Source of the DNA: Krasilnikovia cinnamomea
Lineage (GTDB): Bacteria; Actinomycetota; Actinomycetes; Mycobacteriales; Micromonosporaceae
Direction of reading: 5' to 3'
DNA: 64,000 bases
NCBI RefSeq assembly: GCF_004217545.1
Contig: NZ_SHKY01000001.1
Coordinates: 1,364,001 to 1,428,000 of the forward strand
The position numbers were made by a program, and so were the translations under genes. Positions 60,947-64,000 of this stretch are shown piece after piece. Positions within the stretch are counted from its first letter, which is position 1; every line of letters begins with the position of its first letter. Below the pieces are notes generated by a model. That model made no database searches and was not told the origin of the DNA. It worked only from the letters and a program-made list of their open reading frames with translations.

Positions 60947-62875
60947 ATGCTCAGCAGGCCCCGTGCCGGATCCGCCGCCGCGGTCATCCTCATCACCCTG
61001 GGATCGCTGGTCCCGGGCAGTGGCGCCTCGGCCGCGCCGAGCGCGCCCGGCGGCCAGGTCCGGCACATCCACCAGAGCGGCACCGCCGAATACCACCCGA
61101 CCGGCACGGGAAGCGGCGCGCCCGGACCGCTGTCCACCGAGATCGCGCACCGGCACGAGGCGGACGGCAAGCACGCGGCGGCAGCCGGTTCCGACCGCAC
61201 CCTCGCCCCGGCCGGGGCGGCGGCCCGGGCCGCGCTGGCGCGATCCGCGACCGCGCTCGCCCCGCCACCGCCACCCGGGGTGATCCGCACTCCCCGGCTG
61301 GTCACCAGCTTCGACGGCATCAACCACCGCCAGCACCGGACCGCCAACAACGGCAACCAGTTCAGCGTCGAACCGCCCGACCAGGCGCTGTGCGCCGGCA
61401 ACGGGCACGTCGTCGAGGCGGTCAACGACGCGTTCCGGGTGTACGGCGCGGACGGCAGCGGCCAGACCGGCGTGGTGGACCTCAACACGTTCTTCGGTTA
61501 CCCGCCCGCGATCAACCGGAGCACCGGGGTGTTCGGCCCCGTGGTCACCGACCCGAGCTGCCTGTACGACCCCACCACCCGCCGCTTCTTCCTGGTCGTG
61601 CTGACCCTGGCCAGCACGACCGACGGGGAGCTCACCGGGCAGAACCAGATCGACATCGCGGTCACCGGCGACCCCACCGGAGTGTGGAAGACGTACTCCG
61701 TGGACACCACCGACGACGGGCGCAACGGCACCCCCGTGCACCCGAACTGCCCGTGCATCGGCGACTACCCGCACATCGGCGTGGACGCGTACGGCTTCTA
61801 CCTCACCACGAACGAGTACGCGTTCTTCGGCGACGAATACAACAGCGCCCAGGTGTACGCGTTCTCCAAGCGGGCACTCGCCCGCGGCGACGCCGACGTC
61901 CTGGTGACCCAGTTCGACACCACCGCGGCCGACGCCGGACGCAACGGCTTCACCATCTGGCCCGCCCAGTCGCCGAGCACCGGCGACTACGACCGCGGCC
62001 AGAAGGGCACCGCGTACTTCCTGTCCTCGAACGCGGCCGAGGAGGCCACCGGCACCGACGACTACGTCTCGGACAGCATCGTCACGTGGAGCCTCACCAA
62101 CACCCGCTCACTCGACTCGCCCCGCCCCGCCGTGCGGCTGCACGACACCAGGGTCGGCGTGCGGGCGTACTCGCTGCCGCCGCTGGCCGACCAGAAGGCC
62201 GGACCCGCGCCGCTGGCCGAATGCCTCAACACGCCCACCTGCGCCACCGTGCTGCTCGGCGCCCCCAACCCGGCCGCGCCCGAAACCCTGTCCCGGCTGG
62301 ACAGCAACGACACCCGGATGCAACAGGTCACGTACACCGGCGGACGGCTGTACGGTGCGCTCGACACCGCCGTACGCGTCGGCGGGGCCATCAAGGCGGG
62401 CATCGGCTGGTACATCGTGCGGCCCCGGTCGTCGGCCACGTCGGTCCACGCCAGCCTGTTCCGGCAGGGCCAGCTCGGGCTCGCCGGCAACCACCTCATC
62501 TATCCCGCGATCGGGTTGACCGCCCAGGGTCACGGCGTCATCGCGTTCACGCTGACCGGCGCCGGGTACTACCCCTCCGCGGCGTACGCGGCCTTCGACG
62601 GACGCTCCGGCGCCGGCGCGATCTACCTGGCCAAGGCGGGGGTGGGACCGCAGGACGGGTTCAGCGGCTACCGGGCCTTCGACGACCCGCCCCGGCCGCG
62701 CTGGGGTGACTACGGCGCCACCGCCGTCGACGGGCACCGCATCTGGATCGCCAGCGAGTACATCGGCCAGCAGTGCACGCTGCCGCAGTACACCGCCGAC
62801 CCGTTCGGCAGCTGCGGCGGCACCCGCACCGCCCTGGCCAACTGGGGCACCCGGATCAGCCTGATCAAGCCGTGA
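60947..62875 (+). CDS. Secreted protein of unknown function, beta-propeller-like
   Basis: The 642-residue protein has a signal peptide ending near GASA-AP (about 27) and a spacer rich in His, Ala and Pro (30-105). The large domain has PPDQALCAGNGHVVEAVNDAFRV, DPSCLYDPTTRRFFLV, GDYPHIGVDAYGFYLTTNEYAFFG and RPRWGDYGATAVDG. Repeated strands with WG/GDY motifs suggest a propeller. Cys pairs (CPC, CLNTPTC, C near the end) fit an extracellular setting. GGAGG precedes the ATG. No catalytic motif recognised. Confidence 0.6.
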   Translation: MLSRPRAGSAAAVILITLGSLVPGSGASAAPSAPGGQVRHIHQSGTAEYHPTGTGSGAPGPLSTEIAHRHEADGKHAAAAGSDRTLAPAGAAARAALARSATALAPPPPPGVIRTPRLVTSFDGINHRQHRTANNGNQFSVEPPDQALCAGNGHVVEAVNDAFRVYGADGSGQTGVVDLNTFFGYPPAINRSTGVFGPVVTDPSCLYDPTTRRFFLVVLTLASTTDGELTGQNQIDIAVTGDPTGVWKTYSVDTTDDGRNGTPVHPNCPCIGDYPHIGVDAYGFYLTTNEYAFFGDEYNSAQVYAFSKRALARGDADVLVTQFDTTAADAGRNGFTIWPAQSPSTGDYDRGQKGTAYFLSSNAAEEATGTDDYVSDSIVTWSLTNTRSLDSPRPAVRLHDTRVGVRAYSLPPLADQKAGPAPLAECLNTPTCATVLLGAPNPAAPETLSRLDSNDTRMQQVTYTGGRLYGALDTAVRVGGAIKAGIGWYIVRPRSSATSVHASLFRQGQLGLAGNHLIYPAIGLTAQGHGVIAFTLTGAGYYPSAAYAAFDGRSGAGAIYLAKAGVGPQDGFSGYRAFDDPPRPRWGDYGATAVDGHRIWIASEYIGQQCTLPQYTADPFGSCGGTRTALANWGTRISLIKP

Positions 62876-62886
62876 GCGCCGCGCTC

Positions 62887-62892
62887 TAGGGT
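62887..62892 (+). promoter_or_regulatory. -10 element of the leaderless DUF1905 gene
   Basis: TAGGGT, six bases before the ATG at 62899; no ribosome site. Confidence 0.5.
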
Positions 62893-62898
62893 GGGCCC

Positions 62899-63201
62899 AT
62901 GGTCGTCGTGTTCGATGCCGAGCTGTGGATCTGGGACGCCCGGCGCGCTGACAGCTGGACGTTCGTCAGCGTGCCGGGCGAGGAGTCCGAGGAGATCCGC
63001 GAGGTGAGCGCCGGGCCCCGTCGCGGCTTCGGGTCCGTACGGGTGCGGGTGACGGTCGGCGGCAGCACGTGGCGGACCTCGATCTTCCCGGACAGCGCGC
63101 GGGGGTGTTTCGTGCTGCCGATCAAGCGTGCGGTCCGCAAGGCCGAGGCGCTCGACGTCGGCGACGTCGCCACCGTGACCCTCGAACTCGTCGACCTATG
63201 A
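62899..63201 (+). CDS. DUF1905 family protein
   Basis: The 100-residue protein has WTFVSVPGEESEEIRE, GFGSVRVRVTVGGSTWRTSIFP and FVLPIKRAVRKAEALDVGDVATVTLEL, the DUF1905 barrel. Function unknown. Leaderless start. The stop abuts the convergent radical SAM gene. Confidence 0.85.
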   Translation: MVVVFDAELWIWDARRADSWTFVSVPGEESEEIREVSAGPRRGFGSVRVRVTVGGSTWRTSIFPDSARGCFVLPIKRAVRKAEALDVGDVATVTLELVDL

Positions 63202-64000
63202 CTATCGCCCGCCCGCGTCGGTGACCGGCACGGTGGGCAGGATCGTCCGGCTGCGGCCGGGCCGCGGGTACGCCTGGGCGGCCGCCGCCAGCCGGGCCGC
63301 GTGGTCGCGCTGCTTCTGCCAGTGCCCGTACAGCGCGCCGCGCTGGGACAGCCGGTCCACCTCCCGAATCGTCGCCGGGTCGACGTCACCGGGGGGCGCG
63401 TCGCGCCACGGCGTGCCGGGCAGCGGCATGAACGTGTGGGCGTGGATGCGCGCCCCCAGCTCGGCCAGCTCGCGGGCCAGCCTCAGCGAGGCGTCGACAT
63501 CCCGCCGGTCCTCCCCCGGCATGCCGAAGATCATGTCCACATTGATCCCGAAGCCCTCGGCGACGCCGAGACGCACCGCGCGCCTGACCTCCTCCACCCC
63601 GTGCCCGCGCTTGGCGGCATCCAGTACACCGTCGGAGCCGGACTGCGCGCCCACGATGATGTTGGTGTTGGCGCAGTACCGCCGGACCAGCCGCAGCGCC
63701 GCACGGGACACATGCTCGGGGCGGATCTCGCTGGGGAACGACCCGAAGAACACCCGGCCGTCCGGGCCGATGCCCTCGCGGCAGCTCGCCAGCAGCTCCT
63801 CCACCGCCGCCAGGTTCGGCTCCTCGGTCTGGCTGCCGTAGGACAGCGCGGTCGGCGTGATGAACCGGACGTCGCGCAGGCCCCGCTCGCGCATCCGGTC
63901 CACGTGCCAGCGCACGTTCGCGATGCCCCGGTGCCGGAACTTCGCCGAGAACATGAACGGGGTCTGGCAGAAACGGCACGCGTACACGCAGCCGCGCGTA
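63202..64000 (-). CDS. Radical SAM protein, partial (5' end outside the window)
   Basis: The visible 3' part holds the cluster motif GCVYACRFC (CxxxCxxC) at the window edge. Then come LRDVRFITPTALSYGS, RVFFGSFPSEIRPEHV, NTNIIVGAQSGSDGVLDAAKRGH, NVDMIFGMPGE and a C-terminal tail. QSGSD and GMPGE are usual in B12-binding/radical SAM proteins (TIGR04013-like), and a cobalamin domain probably lies upstream, beyond the window. The reaction is unknown. Stop TAG at 63202-63204. Confidence 0.8.
   Translation of the reverse strand, partial: TRGCVYACRFCQTPFMFSAKFRHRGIANVRWHVDRMRERGLRDVRFITPTALSYGSQTEEPNLAAVEELLASCREGIGPDGRVFFGSFPSEIRPEHVSRAALRLVRRYCANTNIIVGAQSGSDGVLDAAKRGHGVEEVRRAVRLGVAEGFGINVDMIFGMPGEDRRDVDASLRLARELAELGARIHAHTFMPLPGTPWRDAPPGDVDPATIREVDRLSQRGALYGHWQKQRDHAARLAAAAQAYPRPGRSRTILPTVPVTDAGGR

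Overview
The DNA is very GC-rich, uses many GTG starts and third-position G/C, and packs genes with 4-base start/stop overlaps. It carries DUF397 and DUF5753 regulator pairs, a methyl-accepting chemotaxis receptor, many secreted polymer-degrading enzymes and several leaderless genes. This fits a chromosomal segment of a filamentous actinomycete. Motility plus the DUF397-type loci make an Actinoplanes-like member of the Micromonosporaceae my best guess (inference). I see no rRNA, tRNA, CRISPR array, transposase or integrase.

Layout. 1-12.4 kb: a kinase remnant, ppk2, a frameshifted Pro/Ala gene, a GH81 beta-1,3-glucanase behind an array of LacI-type operators, a subtilase with a starch-binding domain, a short glycosyltransferase, an acyl-CoA-dehydrogenase-like protein with tandem repeats, a DUF3616 protein and a secreted polyester-type esterase. 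12.4-16 kb: a tandem GGDEF protein and sdaA. 16.2-21 kb: a lipid cluster (lipid kinase, alkyl-DHAP-synthase-like flavoenzyme, TetR, GlpD) with the same gene content as M. tuberculosis Rv2249c-Rv2252. 21-31.5 kb: a glycosyltransferase with a CIRCE-like operator, a secreted hydrolase, and a seven-gene operon joining a branched-chain-type ABC importer to 3-hydroxybutyrate dehydrogenase and a GAF/PucR regulator. 31.6-36.4 kb: GH15, an Acg-like nitroreductase, a membrane protein and an oxidoreductase. 36.4-40.5 kb: a less GC-biased island of small regulatory genes (TPR protein, DUF6879, XRE/DUF5753, NUDIX). 40.5-49.1 kb: membrane proteins, a deleted two-component system, a P1 peptidase, an MMPL transporter, an MCP and malQ.

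49.2-55.0 kb is the most interesting part. A tight four-gene operon encodes a cytosolic alpha/beta hydrolase and three caspase-like (CHAT-type) proteins. Two keep a His/Cys dyad and one has lost the His. I read it as a candidate protease-controlled conflict or cell-death system; that function is inference. 55.0-57.4 kb is a second island of small genes with an XRE/DUF5753-DUF397 pair. 57.4-64 kb holds a hypothetical gene, a 2H RNA-ligase-like protein, a secreted M4 metalloprotease, a secreted protein of unknown function, a DUF1905 protein and a radical SAM enzyme cut by the window edge.

How the genes may work together: secreted glucanase, proteases and esterases feed uptake systems such as the 3-hydroxybutyrate-type importer, while several operators (LacI, MalR-like, CIRCE-like) suggest sugar and stress control.
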